The translations under genes were made by a program, and so were the position numbers. 5,433 nt of DNA from positions 1 to 5,433 of the forward strand of contig JAEEKU010000030.1 of assembly GCA_016282555.1 (NCBI GenBank), written 5' to 3'. Positions 1 to 5,433 of the stretch are shown piece after piece. Within the stretch, counting starts at the first letter, position 1, and every line of letters starts with the position of its first letter. Origin of the DNA: Methanomassiliicoccaceae archaeon (lineage in GTDB: Archaea; Thermoplasmatota; Thermoplasmata; Methanomassiliicoccales; Methanomethylophilaceae). Below the pieces are notes generated by a model. The model was not told where the DNA came from. It ran no database searches and saw only the letters and a program-made list of their open reading frames with translations.

Positions 1-2
1 CC

Positions 3-2144
3 GTGGAAGGTTACGATCTCGATGAGCAGCAGCTTACGGCAATTGCGTACGATGTGAAATCCAGACTAATCATCGCGGGTGCAGGTACAGGAAAGACTAC
101 CACGATCGTAGGGCTCGTGAAATACCTTCTCAAATCCGGACAGGCCTCACCGGAAGAAATACTCGCGCTGTCGTTCACAAATGCATCCGCGGACGATCTC
201 AAAAAGCGTATCGCAGCGGAAACCGGACAGCGCCCAGACGCCGGCACGTTCCACCGTCTCGGACTGAAAATTATAGCGTCTGTCTGCGGGACGGTTCCGA
301 AAGTTTCCAACATCAGAATCGATGAGTTTGTTGCAGAGGAAATCAGAAAGAGAAGAAACGATCCCGGATTTGTCCGTAATCTGAACGAGTTCATCGCATA
401 CGACTTTGAATCAGTCCGCGACGAAGACAAGTTCGGCGACAGTTCGGAATTGATAGAATATCTGAAAGAAAATCCGCTGATTACACTGAGGGGGGAGAGA
501 GTTAAGAGCTTCGGCGAAGCCGATATCGCGAATTGTCTGGCGATGAACGGGATTTCTTACACATACGAAGAACCGTACTGCAAAGATACAGCCGATTCCG
601 CATACGGCCAGTACCATCCCGATTTTCACATCGACGGAACGAACATTTACATCGAGTATTTCGGTATAGACCGCGCCGGAAACGTGGCCAGATTTATGAT
701 TGATCGCAATCCCGGCGCTGCAGAAGAGTACCGGAGCGGAATAGAATGGAAACGGAAAATCCACCATGAAAACGGAACCCGCCTGATAGAGCTGTATGCC
801 TATGAACGTTCGGAGGGAATGCTGAACGAAAGCCTGGAATCGAAGCTCAGATCCTTGAATCTCGAAATAGTGCCTGAATCTCCGGAATCGATATTCGACA
901 GGACTTTTAATTCAGACAACAGAATGCTCAAATCCGTGGCCCTGACTCTCACTACGGCCATTCTTCTCATCAAAGGATCCGGAATGCCTTGGGAAAAAAT
1001 ATACCCCGGATCAAAGAGCCTTAGGGACAGAGGTCCGCTTAAAAGGATTGAATCAGTTCTTAAGCCGGTATACGATGCCTATCAGTCCGAGCTGGAAAAG
1101 AGGGGAGAAATCGATTTCGAGGATATGCTCAATCTGGCCGCCGGGTATGTCCGTGACGGGAAGTATACGCATCCGTACAAATATGTAATTGTGGATGAGT
1201 ATCAGGATCTGTCGAGGTCAAGATACAATCTTTTAAAGGCTTTGCGCGGATCAAAAGACTACCGCCTCTTCTGTGTAGGAGATGACTGGCAGAGCATATT
1301 TCGTTTCAACGGTTGCGATGTTTCATATATTCTGGATTTTGAGAAATACTGGGGGCCTTCAGCGATTTGCAGGATCGAAAAGACTTACCGTTTCTCCGGA
1401 GAGCTTTTGCAGAAGAGCAGCGAATTCATATGCAGGAATAGCCGCCAGTGCCGCAAAAACCTTATCGGCGCAAGCGGGAAAGACAGCAGAGTATTTTGCA
1501 TCACCAAAGACGACGACGCTCATATTCGCAACGAGATCGGAAACAAACTCTCTTCACTCGGTAAAGGACAGAAGGTTCTCTTCCTCGGAAGATACAATCA
1601 CGATGTGATGCTATTGAACGGAAACGGATTCGGATGGAAACAGAATATCTCTGACAAATCGAAGACCATCACCTACGATGCCCGTCCCGATCTGGACATG
1701 AAGTTCATGACCATCCACTCATCCAAAGGGCTCCAGGCAGATGTCGTTTTCTCCGTCAATAACAAGACCGGAAGATACGGATTTCCGAGCATCAGAGAGG
1801 AGCCGCTGATCATACCGATGCTCTTAGGCGGCGAGAACACTCAGCTGGACGAGGAACGCAGGCTGTTCTATGTTGCCATGACCAGAGCTAAAGAAGCCGC
1901 GTATATATTATCGCAGAACGGTCGCCAGTCTGATTTCTTCAGGGAGATGTTTCCGGGGATAGATTCCCGCGGGAAGAAGGCGGAGATGATCTGTCCGCTG
2001 TGCGGCGGAGTCATGATTTTGAAGACCAGCCAGAACGGCCACCGGTTCTACGGGTGCAGCAACTACCGTTCCAAAGGGTGCAAGTTCACCAGGAATTATG
2101 AACCGCCTCTGTATCAGTCTTCTTCTGGAAACCGTCGCTATTGA
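3..2144 (+). CDS. HelD-like SF1 (UvrD/Rep family) DNA helicase with PD-(D/E)XK nuclease-like insert and C-terminal zinc finger, 5'-partial
   Basis: ATP-dependent helicase of the UvrD/Rep superfamily, closest in layout to DNA helicase IV (HelD). Visible motifs, numbered from the GTG at base 3: Q-motif LDEQQ 6-10, Walker A AGAGTGKT 25-32, motif Ia 56-70, GTFH 81-84, motif II VDEYQD 397-402, motif III GDDWQSIFRFNG 426-437, TYRF 461-464, motif V FMTIHSSKGLQAD 568-580, motif VI ERRLFYVAMTRAK 618-630. Residues about 165-270 are a nuclease-like insert. The end has four cysteines (664, 667, 685, 693) in a topoisomerase-type zinc finger. E. coli HelD has roughly 190 residues before the Q-motif; here there are 5, and VEGYDLDEQQ looks like internal sequence, so GTG is probably an internal Val codon and the true start lies left of the window. 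Helicase identity is near certain; the cellular role (repair, recombination or defence) is inferred. Stop is TGA. Confidence 0.93.
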   Translation: MEGYDLDEQQLTAIAYDVKSRLIIAGAGTGKTTTIVGLVKYLLKSGQASPEEILALSFTNASADDLKKRIAAETGQRPDAGTFHRLGLKIIASVCGTVPKVSNIRIDEFVAEEIRKRRNDPGFVRNLNEFIAYDFESVRDEDKFGDSSELIEYLKENPLITLRGERVKSFGEADIANCLAMNGISYTYEEPYCKDTADSAYGQYHPDFHIDGTNIYIEYFGIDRAGNVARFMIDRNPGAAEEYRSGIEWKRKIHHENGTRLIELYAYERSEGMLNESLESKLRSLNLEIVPESPESIFDRTFNSDNRMLKSVALTLTTAILLIKGSGMPWEKIYPGSKSLRDRGPLKRIESVLKPVYDAYQSELEKRGEIDFEDMLNLAAGYVRDGKYTHPYKYVIVDEYQDLSRSRYNLLKALRGSKDYRLFCVGDDWQSIFRFNGCDVSYILDFEKYWGPSAICRIEKTYRFSGELLQKSSEFICRNSRQCRKNLIGASGKDSRVFCITKDDDAHIRNEIGNKLSSLGKGQKVLFLGRYNHDVMLLNGNGFGWKQNISDKSKTITYDARPDLDMKFMTIHSSKGLQADVVFSVNNKTGRYGFPSIREEPLIIPMLLGGENTQLDEERRLFYVAMTRAKEAAYILSQNGRQSDFFREMFPGIDSRGKKAEMICPLCGGVMILKTSQNGHRFYGCSNYRSKGCKFTRNYEPPLYQSSSGNRRY
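495..812 (+). other. PD-(D/E)XK nuclease-like domain inserted in the helicase
   Basis: Residues about 165-270 of the helicase do not belong to the motor core. They show an early conserved-type Glu (GEADIANCL, E172), then HPDFHI (D207), then YIEYFG (E218), then WKRK (K250-K252) and a final GTRLIELYAYE strand. This order of Glu, Pro-Asp, Glu and a displaced Lys matches the PD-(D/E)XK nuclease fold. The usual Lys two residues after the acidic residue is replaced (E-Y-F), so a lysine at 250 or 252 would have to take that role. Similar inserts are known to me from other HelD-like helicases. Nuclease activity is inferred, not shown. Confidence 0.7.
1992..2081 (+). other. C-terminal topoisomerase-type zinc finger of the helicase
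   Basis: CPLCGG at residues 664-669, then YGCSNY at 683-688 and GCKFT at 692-696, give spacing C-x2-C-x17-C-x7-C. This is the four-cysteine DNA-binding finger found at the end of bacterial and archaeal topoisomerase I and fused to many nucleases and helicases. It likely helps hold DNA. E. coli HelD lacks it. Confidence 0.85.
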
Positions 2145-2151
2145 ATATATG
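2144..2151 (+). promoter_or_regulatory. Possible TATA-like promoter element
   Basis: AATATATG at the helicase stop codon is the most AT-rich stretch ahead of the small gene. If the host is archaeal it could act as a TATA box with a start about 25 bases downstream, giving a leader of roughly 150 bases that includes the paired segments. No BRE or bacterial -35 element stands out. Weak call. Confidence 0.2.
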
Positions 2152-2225
2152 ATTGCGAGTAAGGAGTTAACAGACAGGTCCGTCGGTATGACAGACATAA
2201 GATGCGCGTGGCGTTTCGTTCGTCA

Positions 2226-2271
2226 ATGCGGTCTGAAAGTTTCAGGCATGCCTCCGTTCTCCAGACTGCAT
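2226..2271 (+). promoter_or_regulatory. Alternative long-range stem competing with the 2264-2290 hairpin
   Basis: ATGCGGTCTG (2226-2235) pairs with CAGACTGCAT (2262-2271) over ten consecutive positions, one of them G-U (2230 with 2267). Bases 2264-2271 are also needed by the downstream hairpin, so the two structures exclude each other. As DNA the same bases form an inverted repeat with 26 bases between arms, so an operator for a dimeric regulator is an alternative reading. Confidence 0.4.
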
Positions 2272-2290
2272 CGCGAACGCGAATGCGGTC
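2264..2290 (+). promoter_or_regulatory. Potential RNA hairpin just upstream of the ribosome binding site
   Basis: GACTGCATCGCG (2264-2275) pairs with CGCGAATGCGGTC (2278-2290), with one G-U pair (2267 with 2287) and one bulged A (2282), closing on a GAAC loop. That is about 11 pairs. It ends 16 bases before the Shine-Dalgarno core. There is no following T-run, so it is not a standard intrinsic terminator; an effect on translation or RNA stability is more likely, if any. Confidence 0.45.
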
Positions 2291-2306
2291 AGCGGGCAAT
2301 ACTGAA

Positions 2307-2316
2307 AAGGAGGTGA
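2307..2316 (+). promoter_or_regulatory. Strong Shine-Dalgarno sequence for the 121-residue gene
   Basis: AAGGAGGTGA is fully complementary to the usual 3' end of 16S rRNA, and its GGAGG core sits 6 bases before the ATG at 2320. It fixes the start codon and is the main support for this small gene being real. Confidence 0.85.
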
Positions 2317-2319
2317 AAA

Positions 2320-2685
2320 ATGACCAGCGAATGGGAGGAGCTGGAAACGCTCAGCAAGGACGAGCTCATAATCGAGCTGGTAAGGCATAGATGGCTGTAT
2401 CGCAGCCTCAAAAGGCTACTTAGAAGCCTTTCCGAAGATGAGGGATGGTATGCAGACATCGAGGGACAAGTCCCTCCGGAAGAGTGGCAGAAAAAAATCG
2501 CCGATTATGTTTTTCCGAATGTCGAAGACGGCGGGTATGAAGATCTTGTTACATGGGGAGTCGATGAAAAGGTCGGTGAAGTTCTCTTTGACAAGTACTT
2601 CGGGGAACACTTCGACGAAGACGGCAAGAGAACATCCCGAAGCAGCCTGAATAATCTTCGAAACTTCGAAGATATCTTCCCGTGA
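2320..2685 (+). CDS. Hypothetical small acidic protein, 121 residues
   Basis: I do not recognise a family. The protein is strongly acidic (29 Asp/Glu against 15 Lys/Arg) and rich in Trp (five). Residues about 11-40 (LSKDELIIELVRHRWLYRSL onward) look like one or two amphipathic, locally basic helices; residues about 39-101 are acidic and aromatic; the last 20 are Ser/Asn-rich. No signal peptide, membrane segment or cysteine, so it is likely cytoplasmic. The ATG has an excellent Shine-Dalgarno sequence. It follows the helicase by 175 bases on the same strand and may be expressed with it. Its last 45 codons lie antisense to the end of the uvrA-like gene, so either its C-terminus or the UvrA tail may have been created by a rearrangement. 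Function unknown. Confidence 0.75.
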   Translation: MTSEWEELETLSKDELIIELVRHRWLYRSLKRLLRSLSEDEGWYADIEGQVPPEEWQKKIADYVFPNVEDGGYEDLVTWGVDEKVGEVLFDKYFGEHFDEDGKRTSRSSLNNLRNFEDIFP

Positions 2686-5164
2686 TGCTGGCATCGCAGG
2701 ATTTGACTTCGCCGGGAGTTCCCGCGACGACGATGCGTCCCCCCTCCTCTCCTCCTCCCGGTCCCATGTCGATGACATAATCCGATGCGCGGATAACATC
2801 GAGATCGTGCTCAATCACGAGAACCGTCGCTCCTCCTTCCACGAGACGGCGGAATATAGCCATCAGGACGCCGATGTCCAGAGGGTGCAGGTCTATGGTG
2901 GGCTCGTCGAACACGTACAGCATGTTCTTCTGGTTCCTGCCCATCTCGCTCGCCAGCTTCAGCCTCTGGGCCTCTCCTCCTGAAAGATCGGGGGTGGATT
3001 CTCCCAGCGTAAGGTACCCGAGACCGGCGTCGGACAGCATCTTCAGGCGGGACGTCACGGTTCCCATGCCGGAACATGCGGAGAGGGCCTCCTCCACGCT
3101 CATCTCCATCAATTCGGGGATCGATATCATTCTGCCGTCCGCCGCAGGCATGCGGATACTGTGCGCCTCTTTCTTGTAACGGCCGCCTCCGCACCCGGGA
3201 CACGGGATTTCCACATCCGGGAGAAACTGAACGTCCAGACTTACGGATCCGGTGCCGTCGCATACCGGGCATCTGAGCTTTCCCGTGTTGTACGAGAAGT
3301 CTCCGGCTCCCGCCCCGGCGGCTTTGGCGTCAGCCGTTTTCGAGAAGAGCTTGCGCAGTTCGTCGTGCACGCCGGAATAGGTGGCCACGGTCGAGCGTAT
3401 GTTTATCCCTATCGGCGCGGAATCGATGAGGCTGACGGCCTTTATTCCGCCGGAATCCGCCGAGATCACATGAGCGGGAAGAGCCCTGTCCTCCAGCAAC
3501 GCCTTCAGCGCGGGGACCAGGCTTTCCAGGACCATCGTGGTTTTTCCGCTGCCGGACACTCCGGTCACGGCCGTCAGGCGGCTGAGCGGTATCCTCACGG
3601 TCAGAGGCCTGACGGTGTGAATCTGCGAAGTCTCCATTCTGATTTCTCCGCGGGAGAACATGCCGTCCCTGACGGGATGCGCGGGAACCGCGGGCTCTCC
3701 TCTGAGAAACGGGCCTATTCCGGAGACCGCGTTGCTCTTGATCTGATCCACGGTCCCTTCTGCGATCACCCTGCCTCCGTTAACTCCGGATCCGGGACCC
3801 AGTTCAACTATCCAGTCGCTTCTGGACAGGATCTGCGTATCGTGATCAACCAGAATGACCGAGTTGCCGTCCGAAACCAGAGCGTCCATGACGCCGACGA
3901 GCCCTTCGATGTTCGCCGGATGAAGACCTATCGACGGCTCGTCGAGAACGTACAGCACGCCGGTGGTGCGGTTGCGGACGGAACGGGCCAGCTGCGCGCG
4001 CTGTCTCTCCCCCGTAGACAGAGTCGAAGCCGGGCGGTCCGGAGTCAGATATCCCAGTCCGAGGTCGAGAAGCCTGCGCGACGTGTCATGGAACGATTCG
4101 CAGATGTTCACGGCCATGGATCTCATCTCGGGGGGCATAGCGTCCGGGACGCCGGCGACCCATTCCTCCAGTCCGGAAAGCGTCATGGAGCAGGCTTCGG
4201 GAAGGGATATTCCCCTCAGGCGGGGCGCTCTGGCCCTTTCGTTGAGGCGGGTCCCCCCGCAGCACGGGCATGTGCCGGTCTTCAGGAATCTCTCCACTCT
4301 TTTCATCCCCTTCTCGTCCTTCACCTTCGCCAGAGAGTTCTCCACCGTATGCACCGCGCTGTAGTACGTGAAGTCCATCTCGCCGGAATTTCCCGTCTTC
4401 TCGTTCATGTAGAGGATGTGTTTCTTGACGGCCGGGCCGTGCAGGACGATTTCTTTCTCCTCCGGAGTCAGATCCTTGTACGGGACTTCCGTGCGCACGC
4501 CCATGGTCCTGCAGACGTCCTTCATCAGAGACCACATAAGAATCTGCCACGGCATAACCGCGCCCTCGTCTATGGTCTTGGTTTCGTCGGGGACCAGGGC
4601 GGTCTCGTCGACCTCGTAGACGGTGCCCGTTCCCCCGCACTTTTCGCATGCTCCCCCGCTGTTGAAGGCGAGTTCCTCCGCTCCGGGGGGATTAATTATC
4701 TCTCCGCACACGGGACATCTGAATTCCATCATGGCCGAGAATTCTATGGAAGGTCCGGCGTAATGCCCGTTGGGACAGCGATGATGAGAGAGGCGGGAGA
4801 ACATCAGCCTGAGGCTGTTCAAAAGCTCGGTGGAAGTTCCGAAGGTGCTCCTGATGCCCGGCACGCCCGGGCGCTGGCGCAGCGCGAGCGAAGCGGGAAC
4901 GTAACGCACGTCATCGACCTCCGCGCGCGCGGGCTCGCTCATACGCCTGCGGGTGTATGTGGAAAGGGCCTCCAGATATCTGCGTGATCCCTCCGAGTAC
5001 AATATTCCCAGAGCCAGGGAGGATTTTCCGGAACCCGATATCCCCGCAATGCCGACCACTTTGTTCAGAGGTATGTCGACATCTATGTTCTTCAGATTGT
5101 GCATTCTCGCTCCGCGCACCTCTATATGGTCGGGAATGATCCTTCTCTTTCCGTCTGCAGACAT
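2549..5164 (-). CDS. uvrA: UvrA-like twin ABC ATPase lacking the UvrB-binding domain (UvrA2 / DrrC-like)
   Basis: UvrA-family DNA-binding ATPase, 871 residues (E. coli UvrA has 940). First ATPase half: Walker A GISGSGKSS 41-49, signature LSTGERQR 382-389, Walker B LYVLDEPSIGLHP 404-416, switch His in VDHD 439-442. Second half: Walker A GVSGSGKTT 535-543, signature LSGGEAQR 727-734, Walker B LYVFDEPTIDLHP 749-761, IEHD 784-787. Zinc ligands: CPVC 150-153 with CEKC 173-176; CPVC 632-635 with CPGC 655-658, the module canonical UvrA uses to read DNA; also CPCC 299-302. Between RCP (130) and CPVC (150) are only about 20 residues where canonical UvrA carries the UvrB-binding domain of over 100, so classical UvrB loading is unlikely. 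A self-resistance, lesion-sensing or UvrA-assisting role is possible. Start ATG has AAGGAGA upstream. The family-like part ends near GRYLRSF (829-835); the remaining 36 residues are Arg- and Cys-rich and antisense to the small gene. Confidence 0.92.
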   Translation of the reverse strand: MSADGKRRIIPDHIEVRGARMHNLKNIDVDIPLNKVVGIAGISGSGKSSLALGILYSEGSRRYLEALSTYTRRRMSEPARAEVDDVRYVPASLALRQRPGVPGIRSTFGTSTELLNSLRLMFSRLSHHRCPNGHYAGPSIEFSAMMEFRCPVCGEIINPPGAEELAFNSGGACEKCGGTGTVYEVDETALVPDETKTIDEGAVMPWQILMWSLMKDVCRTMGVRTEVPYKDLTPEEKEIVLHGPAVKKHILYMNEKTGNSGEMDFTYYSAVHTVENSLAKVKDEKGMKRVERFLKTGTCPCCGGTRLNERARAPRLRGISLPEACSMTLSGLEEWVAGVPDAMPPEMRSMAVNICESFHDTSRRLLDLGLGYLTPDRPASTLSTGERQRAQLARSVRNRTTGVLYVLDEPSIGLHPANIEGLVGVMDALVSDGNSVILVDHDTQILSRSDWIVELGPGSGVNGGRVIAEGTVDQIKSNAVSGIGPFLRGEPAVPAHPVRDGMFSRGEIRMETSQIHTVRPLTVRIPLSRLTAVTGVSGSGKTTMVLESLVPALKALLEDRALPAHVISADSGGIKAVSLIDSAPIGINIRSTVATYSGVHDELRKLFSKTADAKAAGAGAGDFSYNTGKLRCPVCDGTGSVSLDVQFLPDVEIPCPGCGGGRYKKEAHSIRMPAADGRMISIPELMEMSVEEALSACSGMGTVTSRLKMLSDAGLGYLTLGESTPDLSGGEAQRLKLASEMGRNQKNMLYVFDEPTIDLHPLDIGVLMAIFRRLVEGGATVLVIEHDLDVIRASDYVIDMGPGGGEEGGRIVVAGTPGEVKSCDASITGRYLRSFEDYSGCFGMFSCRLRRSVPRSTCQRELHRPFHRLPM
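2654..2673. repeat. Perfect 9-base inverted repeat at the antisense overlap
   Basis: ATCTTCGAA (2654-2662), two bases, then TTCGAAGAT (2665-2673). It lies inside both coding regions, at the last codons of the 121-residue gene and at codons 831-837 of the UvrA-like gene, exactly where UvrA family similarity fades. No T-run follows on either strand, so it is not a standard terminator. Confidence 0.6.
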
Positions 5165-5234
5165 ATCCGCTTCTCTCCTTTTACACTATTCATTTTCACC
5201 GGATTCCGGCCGCGGCAGGAAGATGCCCGTTTTT
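5165..5234 (-). other. 70-base spacer between the upstream gene and the uvrA-like gene
   Basis: Both flanking genes read leftward. The spacer holds the uvrA ribosome binding site and a short interrupted palindrome CCGGA-T-TCCGG (5199-5209). No T-rich terminator or clear promoter is visible on the minus strand, so co-transcription of the two genes is plausible but unproven. Confidence 0.4.
5174..5180 (-). promoter_or_regulatory. Shine-Dalgarno sequence of the uvrA-like gene
   Basis: Read on the minus strand, AAGGAGA lies with its GGAG core 10 bases before the ATG at 5164. It supports this start, which places the IEVRGARMHNLKNID block of the UvrA family at residues 14-28, a normal distance from the N-terminus. 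Confidence 0.7.
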
Positions 5235-5432
5235 TCAGCCGGTGATGATCTTGTCCCCGATGTATTCGGCCGCTTCGAAGTAGCCGTCGTCATCCTCCGA
5301 TACGCGAAGCGAACCGCTCTCATCGATCATTATCCTGAGGAAGAATCCGTCATCCCCGTATAGACGCAGATATCTGGCGCCGGCGGATTCCTCGATCGAA
5401 TGGCCTCTCAGAACGAATCCGCTTCCGTACAG
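5235..5432 (-). CDS. C-terminal fragment (65 codons) of an unrecognised protein, 5'-partial
   Basis: The minus strand is open from the window edge to TGA at 5235-5237. The fragment begins LYGSGFVLRGHSIEESAGAR and ends EAAEYIGDKIITG. It is acidic, with alternating hydrophobic stretches (YLRLYGDDGFFLRIMIDESG) that suggest beta strands, and has no cysteine and no membrane segment. I do not recognise a family. The amino-acid pattern looks like real protein, and the frame runs in the same direction as the uvrA-like gene 70 bases downstream, so it may be the preceding gene of one transcription unit. The start lies beyond the window. Confidence 0.65.
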   Translation of the reverse strand: MYGSGFVLRGHSIEESAGARYLRLYGDDGFFLRIMIDESGSLRVSEDDDGYFEAAEYIGDKIITG

Positions 5433-5433
5433 C

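Larger units (their letters stand above)
2145..2319 (+). other. Intergenic leader of the 121-residue gene
   Basis: The 175 bases between the helicase stop and the next ATG hold no convincing gene. An open frame from ATG 2188 to TGA 2316 (42 codons, arginine-rich) exists but has only a weak AGGT upstream. The region contains three related 8-base segments (2226-2233, 2264-2271 inverted, 2283-2290) that can form two competing hairpins, an interrupted palindrome CTGAAA-G-TTTCAG (2233-2245), and the palindrome AGGCATGCCT (2244-2253). No T-run that would terminate helicase transcription is seen, so read-through from the helicase gene is possible. Confidence 0.6.

Noticed and set aside
3..5. GTG at base 3 as the true helicase start
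   Set aside because: Only two bases precede it, so no ribosome binding site can be judged, and HelD-like proteins have a long N-terminal region before the Q-motif. It more likely encodes an internal valine.
11..430. 139-codon frame on - opposite the helicase start
   Set aside because: It is the complement of the Walker A region and adjacent helicase motifs; the helicase frame is clearly the coding one.
2098..2316. 72-codon frame on + across the helicase end and the leader
   Set aside because: It overlaps the zinc finger end of the helicase in another frame and has no ribosome binding site. Only the shorter form from 2188 is kept as a speculative leader peptide.
3161..4987. Long open frame (608 codons) on + opposite the uvrA-like gene
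   Set aside because: It is fully antisense to a gene with clear UvrA motifs; its translation is low-complexity, rich in Arg, Gly, His and Ala, and matches no family. Long antisense frames are common in high-GC genes.
5199..5209. CCGGATTCCGG palindrome as a terminator for the gene ending at 5235
   Set aside because: The stem is only 5 pairs with one base between the arms, and no T-run follows on the minus strand.
4953..5363. 136-codon frame on + at the right end
   Set aside because: It is antisense to the start of the UvrA-like gene and to the fragment at 5235-5432, whose minus-strand frame has more convincing protein composition and agrees with the direction of uvrA.

Overview
The window carries two DNA-maintenance genes facing each other, a small unknown gene between them, and the tail of a fourth gene at the right edge. 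Left to right: (a) a HelD-like superfamily 1 helicase on + (to 2144), with its N-terminus probably cut off by the window edge, a PD-(D/E)XK nuclease-like insert and a C-terminal topoisomerase-type zinc finger; (b) a 175-base gap (2145-2319) with strong potential RNA secondary structure; (c) a 121-residue acidic protein of unknown function on + (2320-2685) behind a near-perfect Shine-Dalgarno sequence; (d) a UvrA-family twin-ATPase on - (2549-5164) whose 3' end overlaps (c) antisense by 137 bases; (e) a 70-base gap; (f) the last 65 codons of an unrecognised gene on - (5235-5432), lying directly upstream of uvrA.

Organism: prokaryotic, moderate GC, strong Shine-Dalgarno sequences, no introns. 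The UvrA-like protein, the HelD-like helicase with nuclease insert and the codon style would fit a methanogenic archaeon of the Methanomassiliicoccales as well as several bacterial groups. This is an impression only; no taxonomic marker is present. All four visible stop codons are TGA or TAA and none is TAG, which is compatible with, but no proof of, an amber-decoding lineage.

Function: the helicase and the UvrA-like ATPase both act on DNA, but they are convergent and not one operon. The UvrA is not a standard excinuclease subunit: the segment that holds the UvrB-binding domain in canonical UvrA is reduced to about 20 residues, as in the UvrA2 / drug-resistance (DrrC-like) branch. Base composition differs across the window: the helicase side is AT-richer (23 G/C in bases 301-360) than the uvrA side (43 G/C in bases 4861-4920), which hints at different histories with a junction near the antisense overlap at about 2650-2690.

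The most interesting points are the structured leader ahead of the small gene, with two mutually exclusive hairpins; the long antisense overlap with a non-family tail on UvrA; the missing UvrB-binding region; and the nuclease insert in the helicase. I do not see a CRISPR array, tRNA, rRNA, transposase or insertion sequence.
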